Part shown: positions 22,754 through 33,543 of the stretch, in pieces | Position numbering within the stretch: the stretch's first letter is position 1 | Layout: each line of letters starts with the position of its first letter | Source: Hymenobacter arizonensis | GTDB taxonomy: Bacteria; Bacteroidota; Bacteroidia; Cytophagales; Hymenobacteraceae | Length of the DNA stretch: 64,000 bases | Direction of reading: 5' to 3' | Assembly (NCBI RefSeq): GCF_900115775.1 | Contig: NZ_FOXS01000002.1 | Coordinates: 62,001-126,000, forward strand | Program-made: the position numbers and the translations under genes | The notes under the pieces: generated by a model | Database searches by the model: none | What the model was told of the DNA's origin: nothing | What the model saw: the letters and a program-made list of their open reading frames with translations, nothing else

Positions 22754-23584
22754 ATGTCAGCTACCGACACCCTTCTTTCAGCCGTTCCCCAGTCGCCGTC
22801 GGCCGGCATCAAAACCATGGCCCGTTTTGGCTTTGCCGCCATCGGGATTGTTTATATCCTGATGGGCGTGCTGGCGCTGCTCGCCGCTACGGGGCTGGGC
22901 GGCGGCGCCCGCCCCGACCGCGAGGAAGCCGTGCAACGCCTGCAGGACCTACCGGCCGGCAACATCATGCTCGGGCTCATTGCGTTTGGCCTGCTGGGCT
23001 ACATTGTGTGGCGCTTCACCCAAGCCATTCGCGACACCGAAGACAAGGGCACGGGCCTAAAGGGCGTGGGCACGCGGCTGTGGTACATCGCCAGCGGCTT
23101 GCTCTACGCAGGCCTAGCCCTCTATGCCGGGCGCCTCGCCCTAAACGGCCGCACTGAAAGAGGTGCTGACACCTCTCAGACGCTCACGGCCAAGGTGCTG
23201 GGCTGGCCCGGCGGCGACTGGCTCATCATCATCCTGGGGGTGGTGATTATCGGCGTGGCTATCTTTCAGGTGTACCGAGCCTATTCCGGCAAGTTTCAGA
23301 AAGACGTAAACGCCAGCGGCCTCTCCGCCAACCAAGAACAGCTTGTGTACCGCGCGGGTCAGGTTGGCTTCACGGCCCGGGGGCTGGTGCTGGCTATTCT
23401 GGGCTACTTTTTTGTGCAGGCGGGCCAGCAGTCGCGGGCTTCGGCCGTGGGTGGTACCGGCGAGGCGTTTGACTTCCTGGCCGAGATGGGACCAGTTGTG
23501 CTCGGCACTGTGGCGGCGGGGCTCGTGGCCTACGGCTTGTTCATGCTGGTGCAGGCGCGTTACCCGGTGTTGCGTGGAATTTAG
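22754..23584 (+). CDS. DUF1206 membrane protein
   Basis: This 276-residue inner-membrane protein has three similar two-helix units, as in DUF1206: ARFGFAAIGIVYILMGVLAL, LGLIAFGLLGYIVWRFTQAI, WYIASGLLYAGLALYAGRLA, DWLIIILGVVIIGVAIFQVY, VGFTARGLVLAILGYFFVQA and LVAYGLFMLVQARYPVL, giving six membrane helices. Each first helix begins with a G-x-x-A-x-G-x pattern, which supports internal triplication. Function is unknown for the family. ATG 22754 is the natural start. It lies after the CsbD terminator and is convergent with the next gene. Confidence 0.9.
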   Translation: MSATDTLLSAVPQSPSAGIKTMARFGFAAIGIVYILMGVLALLAATGLGGGARPDREEAVQRLQDLPAGNIMLGLIAFGLLGYIVWRFTQAIRDTEDKGTGLKGVGTRLWYIASGLLYAGLALYAGRLALNGRTERGADTSQTLTAKVLGWPGGDWLIIILGVVIIGVAIFQVYRAYSGKFQKDVNASGLSANQEQLVYRAGQVGFTARGLVLAILGYFFVQAGQQSRASAVGGTGEAFDFLAEMGPVVLGTVAAGLVAYGLFMLVQARYPVLRGI

Positions 23585-23636
23585 TGCGTTTCAGTTATCA
23601 GACTTTTAAGTCAAGCTGACAACGAACAACTAACAG

Positions 23637-24869
23637 CTAGCTCAAAGAAGCTTCTGCCTTTTCGGCCACGTAATCGGCCAAATAATGGTAGCGAGGCATT
23701 AGTTCGCCGTCTCGGGCAATGGTGGCGCGGGCAATGATGCCTTCGCTGTCGTTGCCCACCAAGTGGGGCAGCACGTTATCGAGCAGCTGGCGGCCAAAGT
23801 CGCGGCTGGCGTTGCGGGGCAACTCGCAGGGCAGGTTATCCACGGCCATCACCGTGATGTTATCGGGACGGGCGTAGGGAGCTTCCAACTCGCCGGTTTC
23901 GGGGTTGTAGTCGAAAGCCGGGTCGGCGATGGAGCTGCTGCGCTTGGTGGTGGGCACCGAGCCGTTGACGTCGCAGGTGACATCGGCAATGGTGTTGATG
24001 CGAAAATCGGGGCGCTGGGTAGCAGTTTCTTCAAACAGCCTGGGCGCCGAGGGATGCCAGTAGGCACAGGCAATGAGCAGGTCCGTCACGGGCAGAAACA
24101 AGCCAAAAGTGGACTCGTACTCCTGCGGGTTGGCGTGAAAATCGGCGGTGTCCCACACCCGGCCATCGCGCCGACGATTGTAGTCGGAGCTGCGCAGCTG
24201 CGTGTACACTGGCTCTTTAAATGTCAGGTACAGGTAATCGTATACGCTCACGCGGCGAATGCCCATGCGGTCGAGTACCTCCAGGGCGCCTTTGGCTACC
24301 CGGCCCGAGCCAGTAACTGCCATCTTGATAGGCGGCAGCTTTTTCACCTTGAAAAATTCCTCCTGCATGTCGTCCATGTCGAGGCACTCGTGGGCGGGCT
24401 TGAGGGCAAACAGGTTGTGCTTGCGGCCATAGGTGAGCAGGCCGTTGTAGGCGCCTACAATGCCCGCGTAGCGCCCAAACGCCACAATGCGCTCGCCCTG
24501 GGCGTTGGTCAGCAGCTCGTAGTCAATCAGGGTAATCTTCTTTTTCAGCACCTCGCGCAGCAGGTTGCGGTTGGCGGGCTGCTTCTTCACGGTGTGGGAA
24601 AAAATGAGGTAGGTCTTTCCGGCAATTAGCTGAGCGGGCGGCACTTCTTTCACGCCCATGAGCACGTCGCAGTCGGAAATGTCATCGCGCACCTCGAGGC
24701 CCAGGTCGCGGTATTCTTGGTCGGAGTAGCTGCGTACGGGGCTGCTTTGCACCACAATGGCCAAGTCGGGAAAGGTGGCCTGCGCTTCCACACACTTTTT
24801 GGGGGTAAGCGGGACGCGCTTATCGTGAGGTGTTTTGCCTTCGCGAATGAGGCCGATGGTGAAAGACAT
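23637..24869 (-). CDS. Alanine dehydrogenase/PNT-family oxidoreductase, saccharopine-dehydrogenase-like
   Basis: This 410-residue enzyme belongs to the family of alanine dehydrogenases, transhydrogenase PntA and lysine-forming saccharopine dehydrogenase. The N-terminal domain has IGLIREGKTPHDKRVPLTPK and KTYLIFSHTVKKQPANR; the nucleotide-binding domain has MAVTGSGRVAKGALEVLDRMG (about 195-215), a Rossmann entry. C-terminal features are DVTCDVNGSVPTT and AVDNLPCELPRNAS, which recall saccharopine dehydrogenases (NAD+). It likely catalyses NAD-dependent oxidative deamination of an amino acid or of saccharopine. The start ATG 24869 is clear. A family-B hairpin lies upstream, before gcvP in the other direction. 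Confidence 0.82.
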   Translation of the reverse strand: MSFTIGLIREGKTPHDKRVPLTPKKCVEAQATFPDLAIVVQSSPVRSYSDQEYRDLGLEVRDDISDCDVLMGVKEVPPAQLIAGKTYLIFSHTVKKQPANRNLLREVLKKKITLIDYELLTNAQGERIVAFGRYAGIVGAYNGLLTYGRKHNLFALKPAHECLDMDDMQEEFFKVKKLPPIKMAVTGSGRVAKGALEVLDRMGIRRVSVYDYLYLTFKEPVYTQLRSSDYNRRRDGRVWDTADFHANPQEYESTFGLFLPVTDLLIACAYWHPSAPRLFEETATQRPDFRINTIADVTCDVNGSVPTTKRSSSIADPAFDYNPETGELEAPYARPDNITVMAVDNLPCELPRNASRDFGRQLLDNVLPHLVGNDSEGIIARATIARDGELMPRYHYLADYVAEKAEASLS

Positions 24870-24908
24870 GGGTGGGGTTGGGTGAAGTGGAAAGAGAGAA
24901 ACAAATCG

Positions 24909-25010
24909 CCTGTCATCCTGAGTGCAGCGAAGGACCTGCTCACCGTCGAACAGTTTATAATCAGCAATGCTTACGGGAGATGGTCCTTCGTCTTTGCTCA
25001 GGCTGACAGG
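24909..25010. repeat. Long inverted repeat, family B (copy 2, degenerate)
   Basis: Arms of about 36 bp (CCTGTCATCCTGAGTGCAGC ... and its complement ending CAGGCTGACAGG) with several mismatches. It lies between the divergent oxidoreductase and gcvP genes and may be decaying. Confidence 0.82.
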
Positions 25011-25074
25011 TTATGAGAAGGAGTTGCGGTCAAAATTACGGTTTTGCTATCAGTCGGCCGGACCTTTTGGGGCT

Positions 25075-25082
25075 TACCTTTG
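25075..25082 (+). promoter_or_regulatory. -7 box TACCTTTG of gcvP
   Basis: It matches TAnnTTTG, 66 bp before ATG 25149. No riboswitch-like glycine aptamer was recognised in the short leader. Confidence 0.6.
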
Positions 25083-25148
25083 TTAAGGAATCTGAACCTG
25101 AAAATCACCACGTCAAAACTGCTTCTCACTCCTCCATTTCTCGCCTAT

Positions 25149-28067
<2,919 letters not shown>

Positions 28068-28108
28068 TAGCGTAATGGCGAACTTGCGCCCGACTGCTCA
28101 CTAACCAA

Positions 28109-28143
28109 CAAGAAAGCCCGATTCGATGAATCGGGCTTTCTTG
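28109..28143. terminator. Bidirectional terminator after gcvP
   Basis: CAAGAAAGCCCGATTC / GAATCGGGCTTTCTTG with loop GAT, between two convergent genes. Confidence 0.92.
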
Positions 28144-28187
28144 TTTCTGGCAGCTTGGAGCTTGCTTCGAATCAGGCTAGCACAAGG

Positions 28188-28499
28188 CTATTTATCTCCC
28201 CGCTCGCCGAAGCAACGGCGGTCCATGTAGCCAACTTTGGTTTGGCCGTCTTTGTCGAGACGCACCCGCACGAAGTAGGCGTTGATGGTGTCGGTTACCT
28301 GCACTTCGTTGCCGGCTGTGGTTTGGGCCAGCACAATGGACGTTTTCTTCATGCCGTCGTACACGGGGCAGTTCACAATGGTGTTGTGCGCCACGGGAGT
28401 TCGGTTTCCAGGGGCCGTCTGCAGCTGTCCGTCGCGGGTGGTAGAGCAGGCAGCCAGCAGGCCGGAGATTGCCAATAGCAAAATGGCGGTACTTTTCAT
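28188..28499 (-). CDS. Small lipoprotein with SH3-like domain
   Basis: This 103-residue protein starts MKSTAILLLAISGLLAAC with the lipobox at LAAC (Cys18). The mature part has two cysteines (NCPVYDG and DRRCFGE) and strands IVLAQTTAGNEVQVTDTINA, YFVRVRLDKDGQTKVGYMDR that resemble bacterial SH3-like domains. ATG 28499 was chosen over a long upstream extension because it begins the signal peptide. It is convergent with gcvP and divergent from the DUF4136 gene by about 230 bp. Function unknown. Confidence 0.75.
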   Translation of the reverse strand: MKSTAILLLAISGLLAACSTTRDGQLQTAPGNRTPVAHNTIVNCPVYDGMKKTSIVLAQTTAGNEVQVTDTINAYFVRVRLDKDGQTKVGYMDRRCFGERGDK

Positions 28500-28729
28500 T
28501 GACGACGCGAAGGTGTTGAGTGGAAATTCGGGGGTAAGGTAGGACAAAATCTGTTTATACCAAACTAAAATGCCGATATCTGCCGTTATGAAGGCGGGCC
28601 GGCACACCAGGAAAAGTGGAACGCCAGAGGGCGTTTTATCGTTATTATTGCAACTCCTGAACCCGCTCTGTTTGTCCCGAGACACAGCGCTTTGGGCCCA
28701 TCAATCAACCTGTCTTTTTCCAAGATTAT

Positions 28730-29332
28730 ATGAACCGCATCACCCGTTTCCTGGCTCGTCCGGCTGCGTTGGCAGCAATGAGCATTGCGCTGTTGTTGGG
28801 CACCAGCGCTTGCTCTTCCACTTCTCGTGTGGGCGTGACCAATGATTTTGACCATTCGGTCAATTTCCGTGCTTTTAAAACTTGGGCGTGGTATCCCCAA
28901 CAGCCCGTCGACACCGAGGGCGGCCCGGCCAAAGGCTACGAGTCGTTCCTGGACAAGCGCATGCGCGCGGCCGTCTCGGCCGAGATGACCCGCAAAGGCC
29001 TAACCGAAGTAGAGAAAGCTCCCGATGTTTACGTGGCATACAGCGCCCGCGTCGAAGACAAGCAGCAAGTATCGCCAGGCTTCAATGGCATGGGGTATCC
29101 CTACGGCTACGGCTGGGGGGGCTTCTACGGCCGTGGCATGCAGCCCATCACTCAGTATAAAGCCGGCACTGTAGTAATCGACATCATCGACGCCCGTCGC
29201 AAAGAACTTGCCTGGCGTGGCACTGGTCAGGCGCAGGTCGACCAGAACACCATTAACGAAGCAGAAACCCTGCGCATTGTGAACGGCATCCTGGGCACCT
29301 ACCCTCCCCAGGACGGCAACGCTCGTCGCTAA
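28730..29332 (+). CDS. DUF4136 lipoprotein
   Basis: This 200-residue lipoprotein starts MNRITRFLARPAALAAMSIA and has its lipobox at TSAC (about Cys28). The mature part is DUF4136: VGVTNDFDHSVNFRAFKTWA, ..FLDKRMRAAVSAEMTRKGL, PDVYVAYSARVED, a glycine/tyrosine-rich loop (GYPYGYGWGGFYGRG) and TVVIDIIDARRKELAWRGTG. Such proteins are outer-membrane or periplasmic lipoproteins of unknown role. ATG 28730 is the start. It has its own terminator and stands between two minus-strand genes. Confidence 0.9.
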   Translation: MNRITRFLARPAALAAMSIALLLGTSACSSTSRVGVTNDFDHSVNFRAFKTWAWYPQQPVDTEGGPAKGYESFLDKRMRAAVSAEMTRKGLTEVEKAPDVYVAYSARVEDKQQVSPGFNGMGYPYGYGWGGFYGRGMQPITQYKAGTVVIDIIDARRKELAWRGTGQAQVDQNTINEAETLRIVNGILGTYPPQDGNARR

Positions 29333-29354
29333 TTCATCTAGCTTTTAGTCAAAC

Positions 29355-29388
29355 AAAAGGCCGCTCCAGTTCTGGAGCGGCCTTTTTT
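29355..29388 (+). terminator. Terminator of the DUF4136 gene
   Basis: Stem AAAAGGCCGCTCCAG / CTGGAGCGGCCTTTTTT. Confidence 0.93.
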
Positions 29389-29431
29389 GTTATAAGAATG
29401 GTTTGAAGGTTCCGTTTACCAAGCAAGGCTA

Positions 29432-30325
29432 CTAAACCGGAACATTCACATGGCGTTCGGCGTGGTAGGAGCTGCGCACCAGCGGGCCGCTTTCCACGTA
29501 CTTCAAGCCGCGCTTCAGTCCCTCTTCTTTGTAGTGGGCAAACTGGTCGGGCGTGATGAATTCGGCCACGTCGAGGTGGTGCTTGGTGGGCTGCAGGTAC
29601 TGACCCAGGGTCAGGATGTCGAGGCCATTGGCCACGAGGTCGTCCATGGCCTGGTACAGCTCATCGGCCTTTTCGCCAAGGCCCAGCATGATGCCTGATT
29701 TGGTACGGTGGCCAGCCAGCTTGGTGCGGCGAATCTGCTCGAGGCTGCGGTCGTAGCGGGCCTGTGGGCGCACGAGGCGGTAGAGGCTGCCCACGGTTTC
29801 AATGTTGTGCGAAATCACCTCCTGGCCGCCCGAAATCATCACATCCAGCGCGTCCCAATTGGCTTTCACATCGGGTATCAGGGTCTCGATGGTGGTGTCG
29901 GGGCTGAGCTGTTTGGTGAGGACTACGGTTTCGCGCCACACGCTGGCGCCGCGGTCCTTGAGCTCGTCGCGGTTTACGCTGGTAAGCACGGCGTGCTTCA
30001 CCTTCATGAGCTTGATGGCCTCGGCCACGCGGCGGGGCTCATCGAGGTCATACTCGGTGGGGCGGCCGGTGGCCACGGCGCAAAACGAGCACGAGCGGGT
30101 GCAGATGTTGCCCAGAATCATAAAGGTGGCCGTGCCGGCGCCCCAGCACTCGCCCATGTTGGGGCAGTTGCCGCTCTCGCAAATGGTGTGCAGCTTGTGC
30201 TCGTCCACGAGGCGACGCACAGCGGCATACTCTTCGCCCACAGGCAGCTTCACGCGCAGCCAGTCGGGCTTGCGGGGGCGGGCAGGCGCAGCCGTTTCGG
30301 GCTGAATAACGGGCAAATCAATCAT
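29432..30325 (-). CDS. lipA: Lipoyl synthase
   Basis: LipA (297 residues) is a radical-SAM enzyme that inserts two sulfurs into octanoyl groups on lipoyl domains. The auxiliary cluster cysteines are Cys49, Cys54 and Cys60 ([13 protein letters not shown]); the radical-SAM cysteines are Cys75, Cys79 and Cys82 (CTRSCSFC). The C-terminal RSSYHAE motif is also present. Length is normal and all key residues are intact. ATG 30325 begins [10 protein letters not shown]. It has its own -7 box. It sits near gcvP and the 2-oxoacid dehydrogenase E1, both of which work with lipoylated partners; lipB is not in the window. Confidence 0.98.
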   Translation of the reverse strand: MIDLPVIQPETAAPARPRKPDWLRVKLPVGEEYAAVRRLVDEHKLHTICESGNCPNMGECWGAGTATFMILGNICTRSCSFCAVATGRPTEYDLDEPRRVAEAIKLMKVKHAVLTSVNRDELKDRGASVWRETVVLTKQLSPDTTIETLIPDVKANWDALDVMISGGQEVISHNIETVGSLYRLVRPQARYDRSLEQIRRTKLAGHRTKSGIMLGLGEKADELYQAMDDLVANGLDILTLGQYLQPTKHHLDVAEFITPDQFAHYKEEGLKRGLKYVESGPLVRSSYHAERHVNVPV

Positions 30326-30389
30326 TGTATAAGAAGGAATGAAGAATGAAGGAGGAATTGTCCTCGGCCCATTCGATACTATGCACTAA

Positions 30390-30397
30390 CAAATTTA
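30390..30397 (-). promoter_or_regulatory. -7 box TAAATTTG of lipA
   Basis: Minus strand, 65 bp before ATG 30325. It matches TAnnTTTG; the -33 element is not evident. Confidence 0.5.
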
Positions 30398-30476
30398 CGG
30401 TGCAATTGATGCGCCTTACCCATCTGCCGGCACCGGGCCCTCGTTCTTCATCGTTAATTTCTCACCGGGCGTTGCG

Positions 30477-31298
30477 CTAGGAGCGGTGGCCAAAGTAAAG
30501 GGTGAGGTACACAGAAGGAAAAAACTGCCGGTTCAGCACGTCCTTCTCAGAAAGGATGGTGGGGCTGAGAATGAGCATGCGCTTGGTAAATCCTTCTACC
30601 AACACCCCTACTTCCAGCCCCGTAACGGCATCGCGGTAGCGGCCATATTCGAAGCTCAGGCCCCCGCGCAAGTGGAAACCGGGCACCACTCTGGTTTGGC
30701 CAATGCCACTGAAAAGCGGCCCGCGGTCCAGAATGGAATTAACATCGGTGTGCTTAGCGGGGTCGAACTGCTCGGTCACAATATCGTTGTTGGCCCCATT
30801 GGGCGGCGTGCCGATGCTGCCAGCCGAAGTACGGTCGTAGACGATGTAGTAAGGCAACAGCAGGCCAAAGGAAGGGCCTGCGCTTGCCAGAGCATTAACC
30901 TGAACGCCGGCATCGGCAGCTTTGCGAAACAGGACGCGCTGCAGGCCCACCGAAGGCCGCAGCACAAACGCATAATTAGACTTAAGATAGATGTAGCTTC
31001 CGCCGACAATGGTGCTGCGGCGCTCCTCTTTGGCATTCTTGAGCATTACGCCTTCGATGCTCCAGAAGCGCAGCATCCGGTCGTCGAGCACGCGCGTCGA
31101 ACGCACGGACGCGCCGCCCAGCAGGCCACCCTGGGTGTTAAAATTGACCCCGTACACAAACTCCTTGTGGTACGACTGTTCTTCGGACGGTGCCGCGGCT
31201 CCGGCCGAGGGCCGCACAGGCGCCTGGGCCTGGGCTTGGGCAACGACGAGCAGGACAGCGCCCAACGGACCCAGAAAACGAGAAGTGAAGGAATACAT
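30477..31298 (-). CDS. Exported protein, possible outer-membrane barrel
   Basis: This 273-residue protein starts MYSFTSRFLGPLGAVLLVVA with cleavage after QAQAQ. A low-complexity Ala/Pro segment follows (APVRPSAGAAAPSEEQ), then about 230 residues of alternating strands with YGVNFNTQGGLLGGASVRST and FYLKS-like repeats, ending in LTLYFGHRS, compatible with an 8-to-10-strand outer-membrane protein. ATG 31298 is chosen for the signal peptide; a further upstream start is not supported. No family recognised. It ends 151 bp before lipA's start, in the same direction, and may or may not share transcription. Confidence 0.7.
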   Translation of the reverse strand: MYSFTSRFLGPLGAVLLVVAQAQAQAPVRPSAGAAAPSEEQSYHKEFVYGVNFNTQGGLLGGASVRSTRVLDDRMLRFWSIEGVMLKNAKEERRSTIVGGSYIYLKSNYAFVLRPSVGLQRVLFRKAADAGVQVNALASAGPSFGLLLPYYIVYDRTSAGSIGTPPNGANNDIVTEQFDPAKHTDVNSILDRGPLFSGIGQTRVVPGFHLRGGLSFEYGRYRDAVTGLEVGVLVEGFTKRMLILSPTILSEKDVLNRQFFPSVYLTLYFGHRS

Positions 31299-31405
31299 AG
31301 TCAACCAGAATTGAGCCCGACCTGACGCCACAGGCGCGGCGCATTGAAGTAGTACGTAAATTAGCTAGCGAAGAAACAACTTTTTAAAGGTAACTCCCTG
31401 ACTTG

Positions 31406-31813
31406 ATGAACACCGCTACTGCCCGCTACGCGGGCCAACTCCGCACCGAAGCCACCCACGTAGCCTCGGGCAACGTTATTCAAACCGACGCGCCCACCGA
31501 TAATCACGGCCGGGGCGAAGCTTTTTCGCCGACCGACCTAGTAAGCGCCGCTCTGGGCTCGTGCATGATGACGGTGATGGGCATCGTTGCCGACCGCCAT
31601 GAGCTGAATCTAACCGACAGCACTTTTGCGGTGGTGAAGCACATGAGCACCGAGGCGCCGCGCCGCATTGCGCAAATTGACGTGACGTTTACACTGCCCG
31701 CCGCCCTCTCGACCAGCGACCGGGCCTTGCTGGAGCGCACCGCCCTCACCTGCCCCGTAACGCTGAGCCTGCACCCGGATATCCGGCAGAACGTGGTGTT
31801 TTTGTACGAATAG
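31406..31813 (+). CDS. OsmC-family peroxiredoxin-like protein
   Basis: This 135-residue protein belongs to the OsmC/Ohr superfamily, which uses a cysteine pair to reduce organic hydroperoxides or acts on small thiols. The two active cysteines are Cys53 (AALGSCMMTVMG) and Cys116 (TALTCPVTLSL). It looks like the YhfA/OsmC-like subgroup rather than true Ohr. ATG 31406 is taken; a TTG 3 bp earlier is possible. It sits next to the bacillithiol-linked ytxJ gene, which suits a thiol-redox role. Confidence 0.9.
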   Translation: MNTATARYAGQLRTEATHVASGNVIQTDAPTDNHGRGEAFSPTDLVSAALGSCMMTVMGIVADRHELNLTDSTFAVVKHMSTEAPRRIAQIDVTFTLPAALSTSDRALLERTALTCPVTLSLHPDIRQNVVFLYE

Positions 31814-31905
31814 TGGGAAGAAGATAGTAGTGAGGGGGAACACTGAAAAGTGGTTTCGGTTCGCCCGCTAAATGCATTGGGCCACCGATTCCCCCTCTCA
31901 CTTAC

Positions 31906-32253
31906 TTACTTCGTCACCTTCGCCGACACGTCGCTGAGGCGAATGCCCATGTGCGAGGCATCGTATTGGCATTCGCCGTCTTTGATGAGCAGCAACTGGG
32001 GCGACTCGTGGCGAATACCGAACTGGTCAGCAATCTGGGCCGAGAGCGGACGGAAACGTAGCAAATCGAGGTAGTAGATGGGCACGTTGGCCAAGCCGCT
32101 GTCGGCCCACTGGCGCTCAATCTTGCTTTTGGCAGCGGCGCTGATGGAGCACGTAGTGCTGTGCTTAAAGATGAGCACCGGCTGCTCGTGAGATGCCTGC
32201 GCCAGTTCGGTTAGTTGTTCGGGCTGGGTTAGGGGGAGCCAGGGAGTAGACAT
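31906..32253 (-). CDS. ytxJ: Bacillithiol system redox-active protein YtxJ
   Basis: This 115-residue thioredoxin-fold protein matches YtxJ, proposed to act as a monothiol bacilliredoxin-type protein in bacillithiol-using bacteria. The key cysteine is Cys35 in FKHSTTCSISAAAKSK, followed by YYLDLLRFRPLSAQIADQFG and the cis-proline loop HESPQLLLIKDGE. The protein has a second cysteine in GECQYDASHMG. ATG 32253 starts the domain directly, with no signal peptide. bshC for bacillithiol synthesis is also in this window at 48332. Confidence 0.93.
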   Translation of the reverse strand: MSTPWLPLTQPEQLTELAQASHEQPVLIFKHSTTCSISAAAKSKIERQWADSGLANVPIYYLDLLRFRPLSAQIADQFGIRHESPQLLLIKDGECQYDASHMGIRLSDVSAKVTK

Positions 32254-32402
32254 TATTGCTAGTAAGGGGTAAATATTATCGGTGAGTTGCTGCCTGAAAA
32301 TTTAGGTTCAAGGGGCAGCCCGGCTATCGGGCACTGCTACTACGGAAAACGGTAGCACTTGTACTACAACAGTCCTACAACACTTGATTCCCCCGTCACC
32401 AT

Positions 32403-32780
32403 TCATTTTTTTTCGACTGCCGTGGTCTTGCCGGGCTGGGCCTTCTTTTTATTACGGCGCAGCCCCAAGAAACCGGACTTTTTTGCCTGCACTACCGGCT
32501 CGGGCTCGTAGTCCACTTCGTTGTCGAGCTCATCGTAAGGCTTAAGTTTGGGCGGGTCGCTCTGGCCGCGCTTGAGGCGGGCAGCCGTCACCCCGAGGTG
32601 GCTGTCCTTGTAGGGGGCGTCGGTGCGCTTGGCATCGCGCAAGGCCCGCCGGGTAGCCGCCTTGTGCTGGCCGGGCTTCTCGTGCACGATTTGGGCTGAG
32701 GCTGCCTGGCTGCTTAGTAGCAGCACCAGGGCCAGCCACAAGCCTAGTAGGAGGCTACGGCTTGCCTGCTGGGGTAGCAT
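32403..32780 (-). CDS. Exported basic low-complexity protein
   Basis: This 125-residue protein begins MLPQQASRSLLLGLWLALVL with a signal peptide ending near SAQ. The rest is basic and disordered: KPGQHKAATRRALRDAKRT, KKSGFLGLRRNKKKAQPGKT. ATG 32780 lies inside the end of the upstream gene (overlap 26 bp with the gene ending at 32755), which suggests translational coupling. No family recognised. A long Lys/Arg-rich mature protein may bind nucleic acid or cell-wall polymers, but this is not shown. Confidence 0.55.
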   Translation of the reverse strand: MLPQQASRSLLLGLWLALVLLLSSQAASAQIVHEKPGQHKAATRRALRDAKRTDAPYKDSHLGVTAARLKRGQSDPPKLKPYDELDNEVDYEPEPVVQAKKSGFLGLRRNKKKAQPGKTTAVEKK

Positions 32781-33291
32781 CGGGAGCGGGGTCGGGCATG
32801 GCAGAGGGCTCCGCAGATTGCTTGGGAGCAGGCCGGTGGTCGGGGCTGTAGTTGGGTTTGCCATGCTTTTTAAATTTAAAGAAGTGACGAATGGACTTCA
32901 GGGGACGAAAGGGCTTGGGAGCAGGCTTGTTGATGCGTCGGCGCATCAGTTTGGGCTTTTTCATCAGCCCGTTTTTGTCGTAGCGAACTGTGGAGCGCTC
33001 GGGTAGCGTGCGGGCTTCGGGCGTGGCGGTTGAAGCTTTTATGGTGCCTCCGGTGGGAGTGGAAACGTCGGTAGCGGCCTCTTCTTTGTCGCGGTCCCTT
33101 TTCTTGAGAAAGCTAGGAGGCTCGTTGTTTTTGCGCGCCGCCGCGGCAGCTTTTTGCTGGGCCTTGAATTCAGGCGAGGGTTTGGGAGTGGGCAGGCGGT
33201 AAGGCCGAAAAATGCTGCAGCTGCCTAACGCTAACAACAGCAGCACGCTCAGCACCGAACGAATAGTAGTAGAAGGTAGAAAGTATATCAC
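32755..33291 (-). CDS. Basic proline-rich lipoprotein
   Basis: This protein (about 178 residues) is predicted to start at GTG 33291 (MIYFLPSTTIRSVLSVLLLL) with the lipobox LGSC near residue 25; a TTG at 33360 would add 23 residues and is less likely. The mature part is rich in Lys, Pro, Ala: PEFKAQQKAAAAARKNNEPP, KPKLMRRRINKPAPKPFRPL and FFKFKKHGKPNYSPDHRPAP. It overlaps the next gene by 26 bp in another frame. Function unknown. The exact start is uncertain. Confidence 0.55.
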   Translation of the reverse strand: MIYFLPSTTIRSVLSVLLLLALGSCSIFRPYRLPTPKPSPEFKAQQKAAAAARKNNEPPSFLKKRDRDKEEAATDVSTPTGGTIKASTATPEARTLPERSTVRYDKNGLMKKPKLMRRRINKPAPKPFRPLKSIRHFFKFKKHGKPNYSPDHRPAPKQSAEPSAMPDPAPDATPAGKP

Positions 33292-33543
33292 CGTATAGCG
33301 TGCAGAGTTAGAGGAATAAAGAAGAGAAAGATACGAGAGCAGGCGCGAAAATCGCGCCAATACCGTTTAACCAGCTACCAAGTAAATGCAATTGATACCT
33401 CACGCACTGCCTGCTTGGGCATCTTTGGTGCAGCAGCAATCCTATTAGCAAGCATCAACGGTGCGCTATAGCTGCTTGGGTGAGAGCGGCAAGCCATGTT
33501 TCCCCGCCGCCCTTTTCCACATAATAAAATAGCTTAGGCTCCT

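Noticed and set aside
25083..25148. Glycine riboswitch in the gcvP leader
   Set aside because: The leader between the -7 box and the ATG is too short for the aptamer, and no characteristic stems were found.
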